From: G020354785 sp964521285
Lineage (GTDB): Bacteria; Bacteroidota; Bacteroidia; Bacteroidales; UBA10428
Direction: 5' to 3'
Assembly (NCBI GenBank): GCA_964521285.1
Contig: CAZFQS010000016.1
Span: forward strand, 13,737-77,736
DNA length: 64,000 nucleotides
Below the pieces are notes generated by a model. That model did no database searches and was not told where the DNA came from. It was given only the letters and a program-made list of their open reading frames with translations. A program made the position numbers and the translations under genes. Every line of letters starts with the position of its first letter. The first letter of the stretch is position 1. Below are positions 17,610 through 26,732 of the stretch, in pieces.

Positions 17610-18521
17610 CTATTTTGTCAATTCGTGAAAAACCTCTTCAAGACTCTTGTCTTTCTTATGAAGAGATAATACTGTTAAATTATTATCTACTGCAAATTTG
17701 AATATTTCAGGTCTTATATCTTTGTTTTGTGCAGTCTCAATTAAACAGCTACAATTATTAACGAATTTGATTTTTTCAACACCGCTTATTTTTAGCAATA
17801 CCGATTCATCAACAGGATTGTTAAATTCCACATGTATTGTGCAAGATGACTTTTTCCCGTATGATTGAATATTTTTAGCCTTGTCGTCAGCTATAATTTC
17901 ACCGTTATTAATAATAAGTACCCTGTTACAAATTGCCTCTACTTCCTGCATAATATGTGTTGAAAGCATAATAGTCTTCTTTTTACCCAGCCCATAAATC
18001 AAATTTCGAATTTCAATTATCTGATTGGGGTCAAGACCTGAGGTAGGTTCATCCAGTATCAGAACATCTGGATTATGAAGTATTGCCTGTGCCAGTCCGA
18101 CACGCTGCCTGAACCCCTTTGACAATTCCCCTATTCTTTTATTAATCTCGCTTTTAAGTCCAGTTAATTTTATTGTTTCATTAATTCGTGACCCAGCATC
18201 TCTTCCTAGTCTGTATACGCCAGCCAGATAGTGTAAATATTCACCTATAAATAAATCGCTATATAAAGGATTATTTTCCGGCAGGTATCCTATTAGTCTT
18301 TTAACATCGACAGAATTATCAATAACATCATAATCTTTAATTTTTACTTTTCCTTCATCCGGTGATATAATACCACATATAATCCTCATTGCTGTAGTTT
18401 TACCTGCTCCGTTTGGGCCGATAAAGCCTACTATTTCCCCTGACTTAATATTAAAGGAGATATTATTAAGTGCTAAAAGTGAACCGTATTTCTTTGATAC
18501 GTTTTCAACAACTATGGACAT
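17610..18521 (-). CDS. gldA: ABC transporter ATP-binding protein, GldA-like
   Basis: A 303-residue ABC ATPase. Walker A is GPNGAGKTT (near residue 36), the signature is LSKGFRQRVGLAQAI, Walker B is VLILDEPTSGLDP and the switch His lies in MLSTHIMQEV. The sequence GYLPENNPLYSDLFIGEYL after the Q-loop is characteristic of the GldA gliding-motility ATPases of Bacteroidota. The last ~75 residues form the C-terminal extension seen in drug- and polysaccharide-exporter ATPases. The partner permease genes (gldF, gldG) are not in the window, so the role in gliding is an inference from similarity; a general multidrug-type ABC-2 ATPase is the alternative. Confidence 0.8.
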   Translation of the reverse strand: MSIVVENVSKKYGSLLALNNISFNIKSGEIVGFIGPNGAGKTTAMRIICGIISPDEGKVKIKDYDVIDNSVDVKRLIGYLPENNPLYSDLFIGEYLHYLAGVYRLGRDAGSRINETIKLTGLKSEINKRIGELSKGFRQRVGLAQAILHNPDVLILDEPTSGLDPNQIIEIRNLIYGLGKKKTIMLSTHIMQEVEAICNRVLIINNGEIIADDKAKNIQSYGKKSSCTIHVEFNNPVDESVLLKISGVEKIKFVNNCSCLIETAQNKDIRPEIFKFAVDNNLTVLSLHKKDKSLEEVFHELTK

Positions 18522-18758
18522 CCGGAGTCTTATTAATTAATTATGAAAGCACAAATTTAATAAAATATGATTTCAGGTGATAAGCATACCATTACCAATT
18601 AATAGTTACTAAAATTTATCATAACAGGGGATGCATATTTTAATATTCTAAAATCTATGTTGTAAAACTGATATTAACCGAAAATTATTATATTTTTTTT
18701 TATTAATCCGGTTAAATTTGTTATTTAACATTTTCATTTATAAAATTTTTAATTCTAT

Positions 18759-19382
18759 ATGGCAAAGTATAGTTATGATTATCCACGACCTGCATTAACA
18801 ACAGATATAATTATGTTCTCTTATTATAAAGGGAAGCTATTGGTTTTATTAATTGAAAGAAAATATTTTCCGTTTAAAGGAAAGTGGGCTTTCCCCGGTG
18901 GATTTGTGGATATGGATGAAACAGCTGAAGAATGTGCTTATCGTGAACTTAAAGAAGAAACCGGACTGGAAATAAAGGATCTCTCTCAACTGGTAACTGT
19001 CAGCACTCTGGGAAGAGATCCAAGAGGAAGAACAGTTAGTGTGTTTTTTTATGGATTTATCAATTATGCCAGTGCTGATATTCAGGCTGGTGATGACGCA
19101 AAAAAAGCTCAGTGGTTTCCTGCGGATAAGCTTCCTTCATTAGCATTTGATCATGGTGAGATTATTCATATTGCTTTGGGGAGACTTAAAGAACTTATAC
19201 AATTGAAATCTTTTGGCCGGAAGTTGTTGCCAAAATATTTCACCCTTTCTGATTTGAAACAACTTTTTGATAATATTCTGCCGGGAAAGGAAATTATTGA
19301 AAAATACATAAATCAATATACAAAATATGGAGTAATCTGCAGGAAGGAACCTGAATCTGAATTATATTCTTTTGTTACTTAA
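18759..19382 (+). CDS. Nudix hydrolase with C-terminal winged-helix domain (NrtR/ADPRase-like)
   Basis: A 207-residue protein with an N-terminal Nudix domain. The Nudix box runs from Gly47 to about Leu70, with GGFVDMDE, then RELKEETGLEI (RExxEExGx). After ~140 the sequence KSFGRKLLPKYFTLSDLKQL resembles the winged helix found in NrtR-type NAD regulators and related Nudix proteins. It may hydrolyse ADP-ribose or a similar nucleotide, or may sense it and bind DNA. No NAD genes are nearby, so the target cannot be read from context. It is divergent from the gldA-like gene across a 237-base AT-rich gap. Confidence 0.85.
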   Translation: MAKYSYDYPRPALTTDIIMFSYYKGKLLVLLIERKYFPFKGKWAFPGGFVDMDETAEECAYRELKEETGLEIKDLSQLVTVSTLGRDPRGRTVSVFFYGFINYASADIQAGDDAKKAQWFPADKLPSLAFDHGEIIHIALGRLKELIQLKSFGRKLLPKYFTLSDLKQLFDNILPGKEIIEKYINQYTKYGVICRKEPESELYSFVT

Positions 19383-19459
19383 TAGCTTATCTTCTTAACA
19401 TATTGGCATTTTATTTGTTAAAGAAAAAATAAATGATTTTAATAATTAAATGATCTAAC

Positions 19460-19467
19460 TATATTTG
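19460..19467 (+). promoter_or_regulatory. Possible TAnnTTTG promoter box for the TPR gene
   Basis: TATATTTG fits the Bacteroidota -7 consensus TAnnTTTG and lies 39 bases upstream of the chosen TPR gene start. The -33 element is not clear. Confidence 0.4.
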
Positions 19468-19506
19468 CAGATTATTTTTATTTTTCTAACTAAAATTTTA
19501 ATAAAA

Positions 19507-20502
19507 ATGAAATTAAAGAATTTGATATTGAACGGATTAATAACTTTTTTATCACTTATTATTTTTACAGGTATTTCTTCAGGACAAACTCTTAATGAGG
19601 CAAAGGAAGCATTTAACGAAGGGGTAAGTGCTATTCAGTCAAATAATTTCGATGAAGCTATTGCACAATTTAACAAGTGCATGGAAATATATCCGGAACT
19701 TGATGAGGAAGAGTCTATAGAAGCTGAAGAGATGGTAGTTCAGATAGAATCAAAACTGCCGGCATTATATTATCAGGTAGCTATGGATCTATATAAGGAT
19801 AAGAAGCTTGATGAGGCGATTGAAAAATTTGTAGAGACCAGTGAAGTTGCAAATAAATATAATGATCAGTCTACATCAGAAAGAGCTTCAAAGGTGGTCC
19901 CCCAGCTTTATTATCAGAGAGCAGGGAACAAATATGATAATGACGACTTTAAGGGAGCACTGGAAGATTATAATAAGGCAATTGAGCTTAACCCTGAATA
20001 TGATAAGGCTTTTTATATGAAAAGTCTGGTTTGTAAAAAGCTTGATGATGAAGAAGGATTCCTGGAATCAACGAGAAGAGCCATTGAATCTGCCGGGAAT
20101 AACAATAATGAATCAGTAGTTGGTAAAGCAAAAGAATCAGGAAGCAAATATTTTCTGATGAAGGGTGACGAAGCTAAATCAGCCCAAAAATATGCTGAAG
20201 CTAAAGAATATATAAATCTGGCCATTGAATTTGACAGTGAAAGTTCGGTTGCATACTATCTACTCGCGTTAGTTGACAATCAGCTTAATAATTATGATAA
20301 TGCTATTGAGGCTGCAAATAAAGCTCTCACTTATGAGGATGATGTCCCTGAAGGGAAAGCAAGAATTTATTATGAATTAGCAAATGCACTTAAGGAAAAG
20401 GGAGAGAACGGTAAAGCATGTGATGCATACAGGAAAGCAGCCTATGGAGCATATAAAGAGGCAGCTGAATACCAGATAAAATATGTATTGGAATGCGAAT
20501 AG
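19507..20502 (+). CDS. Exported tetratricopeptide-repeat protein
   Basis: A 331-residue TPR protein. Starting at 19507 gives a clear signal peptide (MKLKNLILNGLITFLSLIIF, cleavage near SSGQ); the in-frame ATG at 19465 lies over the likely promoter. The mature part is built from TPR units, for example EAFNEGVSAIQSNNFDEAIA, LYYQRAGNKYDNDDFKGAL and NAIEAANKAL, about six to eight helices pairs in all. It is probably a periplasmic or outer-membrane-associated scaffold. The gene stands alone, followed by a good terminator. Confidence 0.85.
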   Translation: MKLKNLILNGLITFLSLIIFTGISSGQTLNEAKEAFNEGVSAIQSNNFDEAIAQFNKCMEIYPELDEEESIEAEEMVVQIESKLPALYYQVAMDLYKDKKLDEAIEKFVETSEVANKYNDQSTSERASKVVPQLYYQRAGNKYDNDDFKGALEDYNKAIELNPEYDKAFYMKSLVCKKLDDEEGFLESTRRAIESAGNNNNESVVGKAKESGSKYFLMKGDEAKSAQKYAEAKEYINLAIEFDSESSVAYYLLALVDNQLNNYDNAIEAANKALTYEDDVPEGKARIYYELANALKEKGENGKACDAYRKAAYGAYKEAAEYQIKYVLECE

Positions 20503-20527
20503 ATTTATTTAAGATAATTTACTTGAG

Positions 20528-20558
20528 AAAGGCTGCCCGGATTCAGGCAGCCTTTTTT
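20528..20558 (+). terminator. Rho-independent terminator of the TPR gene
   Basis: AGGCTGCC (20530-20537) pairs with GGCAGCCT (20546-20553) across an eight-base loop, followed by TTTTT. It lies about 28 bases after the TPR gene stop. Confidence 0.9.
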
Positions 20559-20656
20559 GTATTAACATATTCAGGCTAAAATATGGATTATATTTCCTAT
20601 ATTGATCTGCTGGCTTTAATTTGCCCAAATGGAGCTGTTATTTGGATGCAAAATCT

Positions 20657-20664
20657 TATTTTTG
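20657..20664 (+). promoter_or_regulatory. Possible TAnnTTTG promoter box for asnS-rpoN
   Basis: TATTTTTG matches the Bacteroidota -7 consensus and lies 35 bases before the asnS ATG. A matching -33 element at the usual spacing is not evident. Confidence 0.4.
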
Positions 20665-20699
20665 CAGGGAGATTTTAATGAATTATTAAATAAAGAAAT

Positions 20700-22097
20700 A
20701 TGATAAAAAAGCAAAGAACAAAAATTAAGGATTTGTTGAATGCAAAAGATTTTAACAAAGAGACACATATTAAGGGATGGGTAAGAACAAAAAGAGAAGG
20801 TAAAGGTATTACATTTATTGCGCTCAATGATGGTTCAATAATACATAATTTGCAGATCGTAATAGATAATTCAAATTTTAATGATGAAAAGATAAAACAA
20901 ATAACAACAGGTTCATGTATTGGAGTCACAGGTAATTTTGTAAAATCTGTTGGTAAGGATCAAAGTATAGAAATACAGGCCAGTGAAGTTGAGATATATG
21001 GAACAGCTGATCCTAATTTTTATCCGTTGCAGAAGAAGGGGCATACACTTGAGTTTCTAAGAGAAATAGCTCATTTAAGACCCCGTACAAATACTTTCGG
21101 CTCGGTATTCAGAATACGGCATGCTCTATCATTTGCAATCCATAAATATTTTAATGACAGAGGATTCTGTTATTTGCATACTCCTATCATAACGGGTTCT
21201 GATTGCGAGGGCGCAGGTGAAATGTTCAGGGTAACAACTCTGGATCCAAAGGAACCCCCCTTACAGGAGAACGGAACAGTTAATTATGGTGAAGATTTTT
21301 TTGGTAAGGAGACAAATTTAACGGTCTCAGGACAGCTGGAAGGAGAACTTGGAGCAATGGCATTATCACAGATATATACTTTTGGCCCGACATTCCGTGC
21401 CGAAAATTCAAACACACCGCGTCATCTTGCTGAATTCTGGATGATTGAACCTGAAGTCGCGTTTTACGATATCAATGATAATATGGATTTGGCAGAAGAC
21501 TTTCTCAAATATCTGGTAAACTACGTACTGGATGAATGTAAGGATGATCTGGAGTTTTTAAACAAAATGTATGATAAAGAACTATTAAATCGCCTGAATT
21601 CCGTTACAAAAAATGATTTTGAACGTATATCATATACCAGGGCAATAGAAATACTGGATAAGTCAGGAGAAAATTTTGAATATCCGGTAAAGTGGGGCTT
21701 GGATTTACAAACGGAACATGAACGCTACCTGGTTGAAAAATATTACAATAAACCAGTAATGGTAATTGACTATCCGAAAGATATTAAAGCTTTTTATATG
21801 AAGCAGAACGATGATGGCAGAACTGTCAGAGCCCTGGATGTATTATTCCCCAGGATAGGTGAAATAATCGGAGGCTCACAACGTGAAGAAGACTACCAGA
21901 AGCTTTATAATAGAATAAAAGAGTTAAATTTGCCTGAGACTGATTTATGGTGGTACCTTGAAACAAGAAAATTTGGAACAGTACAACATAGTGGATTTGG
22001 AATGGGACTGGAGAGAGTATTGCTGTTTATTACGGGCATGAGTAATATTCGTGATGTTATACCATTTCCCAGGACACCAAAAAATGCTGAATTTTAA
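20700..22097 (+). CDS. asnS: Asparaginyl-tRNA synthetase
   Basis: AsnS charges tRNA-Asn. The 465-residue class II enzyme has an N-terminal OB-fold anticodon-binding domain (KGWVRTKREGKGITFIALND), then the catalytic core: motif 2-type FRAENSNTPRHLAEFWMIEPE and motif 3-type GFGMGLERVLLFI near the C-terminus. Length and the motif 2 wording fit AsnRS rather than AspRS. The TAA stop shares its last base with the ATG of rpoN (TAATG), so the two are translationally linked. Confidence 0.95.
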   Translation: MIKKQRTKIKDLLNAKDFNKETHIKGWVRTKREGKGITFIALNDGSIIHNLQIVIDNSNFNDEKIKQITTGSCIGVTGNFVKSVGKDQSIEIQASEVEIYGTADPNFYPLQKKGHTLEFLREIAHLRPRTNTFGSVFRIRHALSFAIHKYFNDRGFCYLHTPIITGSDCEGAGEMFRVTTLDPKEPPLQENGTVNYGEDFFGKETNLTVSGQLEGELGAMALSQIYTFGPTFRAENSNTPRHLAEFWMIEPEVAFYDINDNMDLAEDFLKYLVNYVLDECKDDLEFLNKMYDKELLNRLNSVTKNDFERISYTRAIEILDKSGENFEYPVKWGLDLQTEHERYLVEKYYNKPVMVIDYPKDIKAFYMKQNDDGRTVRALDVLFPRIGEIIGGSQREEDYQKLYNRIKELNLPETDLWWYLETRKFGTVQHSGFGMGLERVLLFITGMSNIRDVIPFPRTPKNAEF

Positions 22098-23548
22098 TGT
22101 TAAAGCAGAGATTACAACAGAAATTATTACAAAAGTTATCTCCTCAGCAGATACAAATGATTAAGTTGCTGGAAATTCCAACTATGCAACTTGAACAGAG
22201 GATTAAGAAGGAACTTGAAGAAAATCCGATATTGGAAGAAGGACCTGATGAGGAGGTTATTGTGAGAGAGGAGGAAGATCAGGATAATATGAATGATAAT
22301 GAACAGGATGAATTTTCATTTGAAGATTATCTTAATGAGGAAGATATACCATCTTACAAACTGGTTACCAGGAATTATTCGAAAGATGACTCAAGGGAGG
22401 AAATACCATTTTCTGTTGGAATAACTTTTCATGATTATCTCGAAAGCCAGCTGGGGCTCAGATCTTTAACTGAAAATCAGCAGGTTTTATCTAAATATAT
22501 TATTGGCAATATTGATGATGACGGGTATTTAAGAAGAAATATTGAATCAATAGTCGATGATGTGGCTTTTTCCCAGAATATAACAACAACTAAAGAAGAA
22601 TTGTCAGAAATTCTTAAGATTATCCAGGATTTTGATCCTGCAGGTGTTGGAGCTGAGAGTTTGCAGGAATGCTTATTACTTCAGATTGAAAGGAAAGATC
22701 AGATGGTCCCCGAAATAGCTTTGGCAGAACAAATACTGAAGAATTATTTTAATGAGTTCACTAAAAAGCACTATGATAAGATTATTAATCGATTAAATAT
22801 AGCTGAAGAAGAACTTAAAAAGGCGTTAGAGGAAATATTAAAGCTAAATCCTAAACCTGGCAGTTCTTATAGTGATCCTCAGAATAAAACATTCAGCCAT
22901 ATTGTTCCGGATTTTATCTTCGAAAATAATAACGGTGAATTACAGTTAAGTCTCAATTCCAAAAATGTCCCTGATCTAAGGGTTAGCAAAGCATATAGTG
23001 ATATGCTCAAATCCTATCATTCTAATAAGTCAGGTGCCTCAGTAAAACAAAAGGAAGCTATGAGTTTTGTCAGGCAGAAACTTGACTCTGCAAAATGGTT
23101 TATCGATGCTATCAGGCAACGTCAGAACACACTTTTGCTTACCATGCATGCAATAATTGATTTTCAGACAGAGTATTTCGTGGAGGGCGATGAGGCAAAG
23201 CTGAAACCAATGATTCTGAAAGATATAGCTGATAAAACAGGTCTTGATATATCCACAATTTCAAGGGTTGCAAACAGTAAATATATACAGACTAATTTTG
23301 GAATTTTTCCACTCAGATATTTCTTTTCTGAAGGAATGCAGACCGATACAGGGGAGGAGGTGTCAACAAGAGAAATTAAAAAGATCTTAAAGGACTGCAT
23401 AGATAACGAAAACAAAAGGAAGCCCTTAACAGATGAGAAGTTAGCTGCAATACTGAATGATAAAGGATATCCTGTTGCCCGCCGTACCGTTGCAAAATAC
23501 AGAGAGCAGTTGAATATACCTGTAGCCAGGATGAGAAAAGAACTTTGA
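22097..23548 (+). CDS. rpoN: RNA polymerase sigma-54 factor
   Basis: RpoN directs polymerase to -24/-12 promoters that need an enhancer-binding ATPase. The 483-residue protein has the N-terminal glutamine-rich activator-interaction region (LSPQQIQMIKLLEIPTMQL, LEENPILEE), an acidic linker, the core-binding domain, a central DNA-binding domain (DISTISRVANSKYIQT) and the RpoN box near the C-terminus (ARRTVAKYREQL). It overlaps asnS by one base, an arrangement I take to be an operon. No enhancer-binding protein is encoded in the window. Confidence 0.95.
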   Translation: MLKQRLQQKLLQKLSPQQIQMIKLLEIPTMQLEQRIKKELEENPILEEGPDEEVIVREEEDQDNMNDNEQDEFSFEDYLNEEDIPSYKLVTRNYSKDDSREEIPFSVGITFHDYLESQLGLRSLTENQQVLSKYIIGNIDDDGYLRRNIESIVDDVAFSQNITTTKEELSEILKIIQDFDPAGVGAESLQECLLLQIERKDQMVPEIALAEQILKNYFNEFTKKHYDKIINRLNIAEEELKKALEEILKLNPKPGSSYSDPQNKTFSHIVPDFIFENNNGELQLSLNSKNVPDLRVSKAYSDMLKSYHSNKSGASVKQKEAMSFVRQKLDSAKWFIDAIRQRQNTLLLTMHAIIDFQTEYFVEGDEAKLKPMILKDIADKTGLDISTISRVANSKYIQTNFGIFPLRYFFSEGMQTDTGEEVSTREIKKILKDCIDNENKRKPLTDEKLAAILNDKGYPVARRTVAKYREQLNIPVARMRKEL

Positions 23549-23595
23549 TGCTTAATTCAACTTCATATTTAAGCCGGGGATAATAGTAAATAGAA

Positions 23596-24204
23596 ATGCA
23601 AAAAAAAATAGCCAGTTTTATATCAATTTTGCTTCATCCTTTGCTAATGCCCTTTCTGGGCATAATTACCATATTCAGGTCAGGTACATATATTTCTGTA
23701 GTAGATCCCCGTTTAATGAATATTACTTTATTGATAGTATTTATACTTACAGTTGTTCTGCCTTTAAGCATAATACCTTTTTATTTTTATACCCGATTAA
23801 TTCGAAAGGTTGAAATGAGTAGTACAAAAGAAAGACTGGTCCCCTATTTTTTAACCTTTGTATTCTTTTATGTAGCACATGTTATTATTAAGAAATTGCC
23901 ACTGAATTATTTTTTCTCCATATACATGTTTGCATCTGCCATTTCAGTATTAATCGTAATAATTATCTCATATTTCTGGAAAATTAGTACCCATATGGTC
24001 GGTATAGGAGGTTTTATTGGCCTGGTTATAAGTCTTTCTTTTAGGATGGCCACAAATTTAATGGGCATATTAATAATTGCAATTATACTTGCAGGTATAA
24101 TAGGATATTCAAGATTAGAGTTAAATTCACACAGCCCTTCACAGGTTTATTCAGGATTCGGATTAGGATTTTTTACTATTACATTCTTTTGCCTTTTTTT
24201 TTAA
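23596..24204 (+). CDS. PAP2-like integral membrane protein
   Basis: A 202-residue protein with about six hydrophobic helices (HPLLMPFLGIITIF; LLIVFILTVVLPLSIIPFYF; YFLTFVFFYVAHVII and others). The C-terminal half holds WKISTHMVG and SRLELNSHSPSQVYSG, which resemble the SxxH and SRxxxxxHxxxD phosphatase motifs of the PAP2 family, so a membrane lipid-phosphate phosphatase is plausible, although the first PAP2 motif (KxxxxxxRP) is only hinted at by KERLVPY. It follows rpoN by 47 bases. Its last 42 bases overlap the 3' end of the convergent glycosyltransferase gene. Confidence 0.75.
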   Translation: MQKKIASFISILLHPLLMPFLGIITIFRSGTYISVVDPRLMNITLLIVFILTVVLPLSIIPFYFYTRLIRKVEMSSTKERLVPYFLTFVFFYVAHVIIKKLPLNYFFSIYMFASAISVLIVIIISYFWKISTHMVGIGGFIGLVISLSFRMATNLMGILIIAIILAGIIGYSRLELNSHSPSQVYSGFGLGFFTITFFCLFF

Positions 24205-25287
24205 AAAATCAAGGTTTTGAATGTTATTTTTTAGTTCCGAGTTTGTTGAATTAAATATTACAGGTTCATATTTGTTCATTTTTTTTATTAAGTACTCCAG
24301 TTTGATTTTATTCTGTTCTATACTGCAGAAAGATCCTGACAGATATCTGGCAAGATATTCCTGCTCTGTCTGACCAGGCGTTGGAACTAAAATTGCGGTT
24401 CGGTTTAATGATACCAGGTCCATTATCGTTGAATAGCCGGAACGGCAAATGATGTAACGAGACTGGTCTATCACGTTCAGGAATTCATGTGTTGATAAAT
24501 GTGATACAGTAGTTATATTTTCTGTAATTTTATTGATCTGTTTTTGTCCTGGGGTGCCCTTTATAATTAATACTCTATAGTTTGATTTTTTAATTTCTCT
24601 GGTAAGTATATCTTCAAGCATGGTTCGCTGTGGTTCGGGACCTGACATAATCACAAGCAGATCATATTTTATTTTTTTTGTGTGTCTGTTGTTTTCAGAA
24701 TACTCGTTAAACCTCGATAAAGGACCAATAAATTTAGCATTGGCCGGGATTTTAAACTTATGTGACAATACACCTGTCAGATTACTTTTATTATGCTCAA
24801 AGTCCGGGATCCAGCATTGATTATATTTTGAAATAATTAATCTGTTTATCTTATTAATTAGAGGGTTAAAAAACCATAACCATCCCGGCAATAATATATT
24901 TATTTGATGCGTGATGTAAATAGAATATGCTTTTTTACTCCAAAGGCCAAACCTGTTGTCAGATATAATTAAATCTATTGAATGTTTTACTACCAGCCTT
25001 TTTAAAAAAATATGTTCTTTTATTATTCCATGGATAATTTTAGGGAATTGCAGAATTATTGGAAGGACCAGAGAATTTCTTTTACCATAGGAAACTGTAA
25101 ATGAAGGAAATATTATGAAAGTTAACTCCGGGAACTCCTGCTTAAGAAATTGTAGCGCATATCCTTCAGCTCCGATATATACATCGTATTTACATCGCAT
25201 AAGTTCATATACAATCGGAATAACCCGGCTTGCATGGCCCAGCCCCCAGTTTAAAGGGCAAACCAGAACTTTTTTTGTTTTCTCCAA
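24163..25287 (-). CDS. Glycosyltransferase, MurG-like GT-B fold
   Basis: A 374-residue protein starting KKVLVCPLNWGLGHASRVIP, the nucleotide-sugar glycosyltransferase N-terminal motif shared with MurG and family 28 enzymes. The C-terminal half has the donor-site pattern YIICRSGYSTIMDLVSLNRT followed by LVPTPGQTEQEYLARYL. The acceptor is unknown; a cell-surface glycolipid or polysaccharide is likely. It is the second gene of a minus-strand pair with the radical SAM gene (14-base gap). It ends inside the PAP2-like gene on the other strand (42-base tail-to-tail overlap). Confidence 0.82.
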   Translation of the reverse strand: MEKTKKVLVCPLNWGLGHASRVIPIVYELMRCKYDVYIGAEGYALQFLKQEFPELTFIIFPSFTVSYGKRNSLVLPIILQFPKIIHGIIKEHIFLKRLVVKHSIDLIISDNRFGLWSKKAYSIYITHQINILLPGWLWFFNPLINKINRLIISKYNQCWIPDFEHNKSNLTGVLSHKFKIPANAKFIGPLSRFNEYSENNRHTKKIKYDLLVIMSGPEPQRTMLEDILTREIKKSNYRVLIIKGTPGQKQINKITENITTVSHLSTHEFLNVIDQSRYIICRSGYSTIMDLVSLNRTAILVPTPGQTEQEYLARYLSGSFCSIEQNKIKLEYLIKKMNKYEPVIFNSTNSELKNNIQNLDFLKKKAKECNSKKS

Positions 25288-25301
25288 ACTAAAATAATAT
25301 T

Positions 25302-26081
25302 CTACGGTGATATATGGGTTTTTATTCCCAGTCTTTCTACTTTTTCAGAAATTTTCATCAAATCATCAGAAGATATCTTTCTAAGTCCTTTGTTAGGTGT
25401 ATCCCTGGCAATTGTATAGATCATTACACTTTCAGGCTTGATATCATTTATGATCTGCAACCATTTTGTTACCTCTTTTCTGGTTGCATTATTTACTTCT
25501 TTTCCGTTATATATACCTTTGAAAAAAAGAGTCTGAATAATAAGATTGCCATTAAATTTTTTCAGATTATCTATTGTTTTTTTCAGATTAAATGGACGTA
25601 AAGGACAGTTTATTGTCCTGTTTGTTTCTTCGTAACCGGAATCAAGCTTTAAAATATTAAGGTCAGCTTTATTAAGAGCACTAAATATTTTATCATTACC
25701 GGTAAGTGTTGAATTAGACAGGATAGCAATATTTGTACGCGGTAAATAGTTATCACGTAATTCAATAGTATCATCAATAATTTCAGCGAATTCGGGATGC
25801 AATGTAGGCTCTCCGTTGCCTGCAAAAGTAATAGTATCAATAAATAAACCTTTATTTTTTATGTGCTTGAGGCGGGATTCCAGTTTTTCTTTAACCTCAG
25901 CCCTGGAAGGTATATTAAAGTTCCTTATGTTGGAACTGTAGGTTGGCCCACATTCACAGTATATACAATTAAAATTGCATATTTTCCTGTTATTAGGCAA
26001 TAAGTTTATTCCCAGAGATTCGCCCAGTCTCCTGCTAATTACCGGACCAAATATCGTACTGTCAAACAAAAATGTTGCCAT
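25302..26081 (-). CDS. Radical SAM protein
   Basis: A 259-residue radical SAM enzyme. The cluster-binding CxxxCxxC is CNFNCIYC (Cys35, Cys39, Cys42), with a further Cys44. The GNGEPTLHPEF segment (residues ~92-102) is the GGE-like SAM-binding strand. The start FGPVISRRLGESLGINLLP and overall length fit the COG0731 group, relatives of the TYW1 tRNA-wybutosine enzyme but without its flavodoxin domain. The substrate is unknown. It precedes the MurG-like gene in the same direction. Confidence 0.85.
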   Translation of the reverse strand: MATFLFDSTIFGPVISRRLGESLGINLLPNNRKICNFNCIYCECGPTYSSNIRNFNIPSRAEVKEKLESRLKHIKNKGLFIDTITFAGNGEPTLHPEFAEIIDDTIELRDNYLPRTNIAILSNSTLTGNDKIFSALNKADLNILKLDSGYEETNRTINCPLRPFNLKKTIDNLKKFNGNLIIQTLFFKGIYNGKEVNNATRKEVTKWLQIINDIKPESVMIYTIARDTPNKGLRKISSDDLMKISEKVERLGIKTHISP

Positions 26082-26195
26082 CTTAAAAAATTAGAAATAA
26101 AATTAATCAGGGCAAAATTAATAATTCTGCCTGGCAATTACTTTATCTTTTTAATTTGTCCTGATTTTGAAGCTATAATCCTGTAACAAGATTTA

Positions 26196-26708
26196 TTACT
26201 GTGTCAGATCTACCTCTGTAAGGGGCCCTTTATAATATCCGGTTAACGGTGTACTGCTTCCGATAGTTATGTCGTATGAAATCTGGTAAGACTCTCCGAT
26301 TTTTTCTATATAAACCGAGCCGTCAGTAATATCGAAGGATACTCCGGATAACCCGTACATCACAACAAAACCGTAATCAAATGAATTTGGGGGCCAGTCA
26401 GCATCAAAAACATATTCACCCGGAGAAAGTTCTGCAGTAGAAGGAGATTTAAAATCAAAATAGACTAAAGTATTCCAGTTATAATAAAATGCGGAATCAG
26501 TTATATATTCCCCGTCTGTAAGTACAATATAAAAATCACCTCCATCTTCTTCAGGAGAATAGATCTTCAGGTAACCATTTGGAGTCAGATATTCCGTTTC
26601 ATTAACAATAAAACTATTTTGTTTATCATTATCATCCTTTTTACACGTAACGATAAATATTAATATAAGAGTTAAAAATAATGCGGATTTAAATTTTATG
26701 TTTAACAT
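26196..26708 (-). CDS. Probable lipoprotein of unknown function
   Basis: A 170-residue protein with a lipoprotein signal: a hydrophobic stretch followed by FIVTCKKDD, giving a lipidated Cys at about residue 22. The mature part looks beta-rich and acidic (YSPEEDGGDFYIVLTDGEY). The end, SSTPLTGYYKGPL, resembles small outer-membrane lipoproteins common in Bacteroidota. It begins 24 bases after the DUF4296 gene on the same strand and may be the last gene of the adhesin operon. Confidence 0.75.
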   Translation of the reverse strand: MLNIKFKSALFLTLILIFIVTCKKDDNDKQNSFIVNETEYLTPNGYLKIYSPEEDGGDFYIVLTDGEYITDSAFYYNWNTLVYFDFKSPSTAELSPGEYVFDADWPPNSFDYGFVVMYGLSGVSFDITDGSVYIEKIGESYQISYDITIGSSTPLTGYYKGPLTEVDLTQ

Positions 26709-26732
26709 GATTTTAATTTTTACATAACATTA

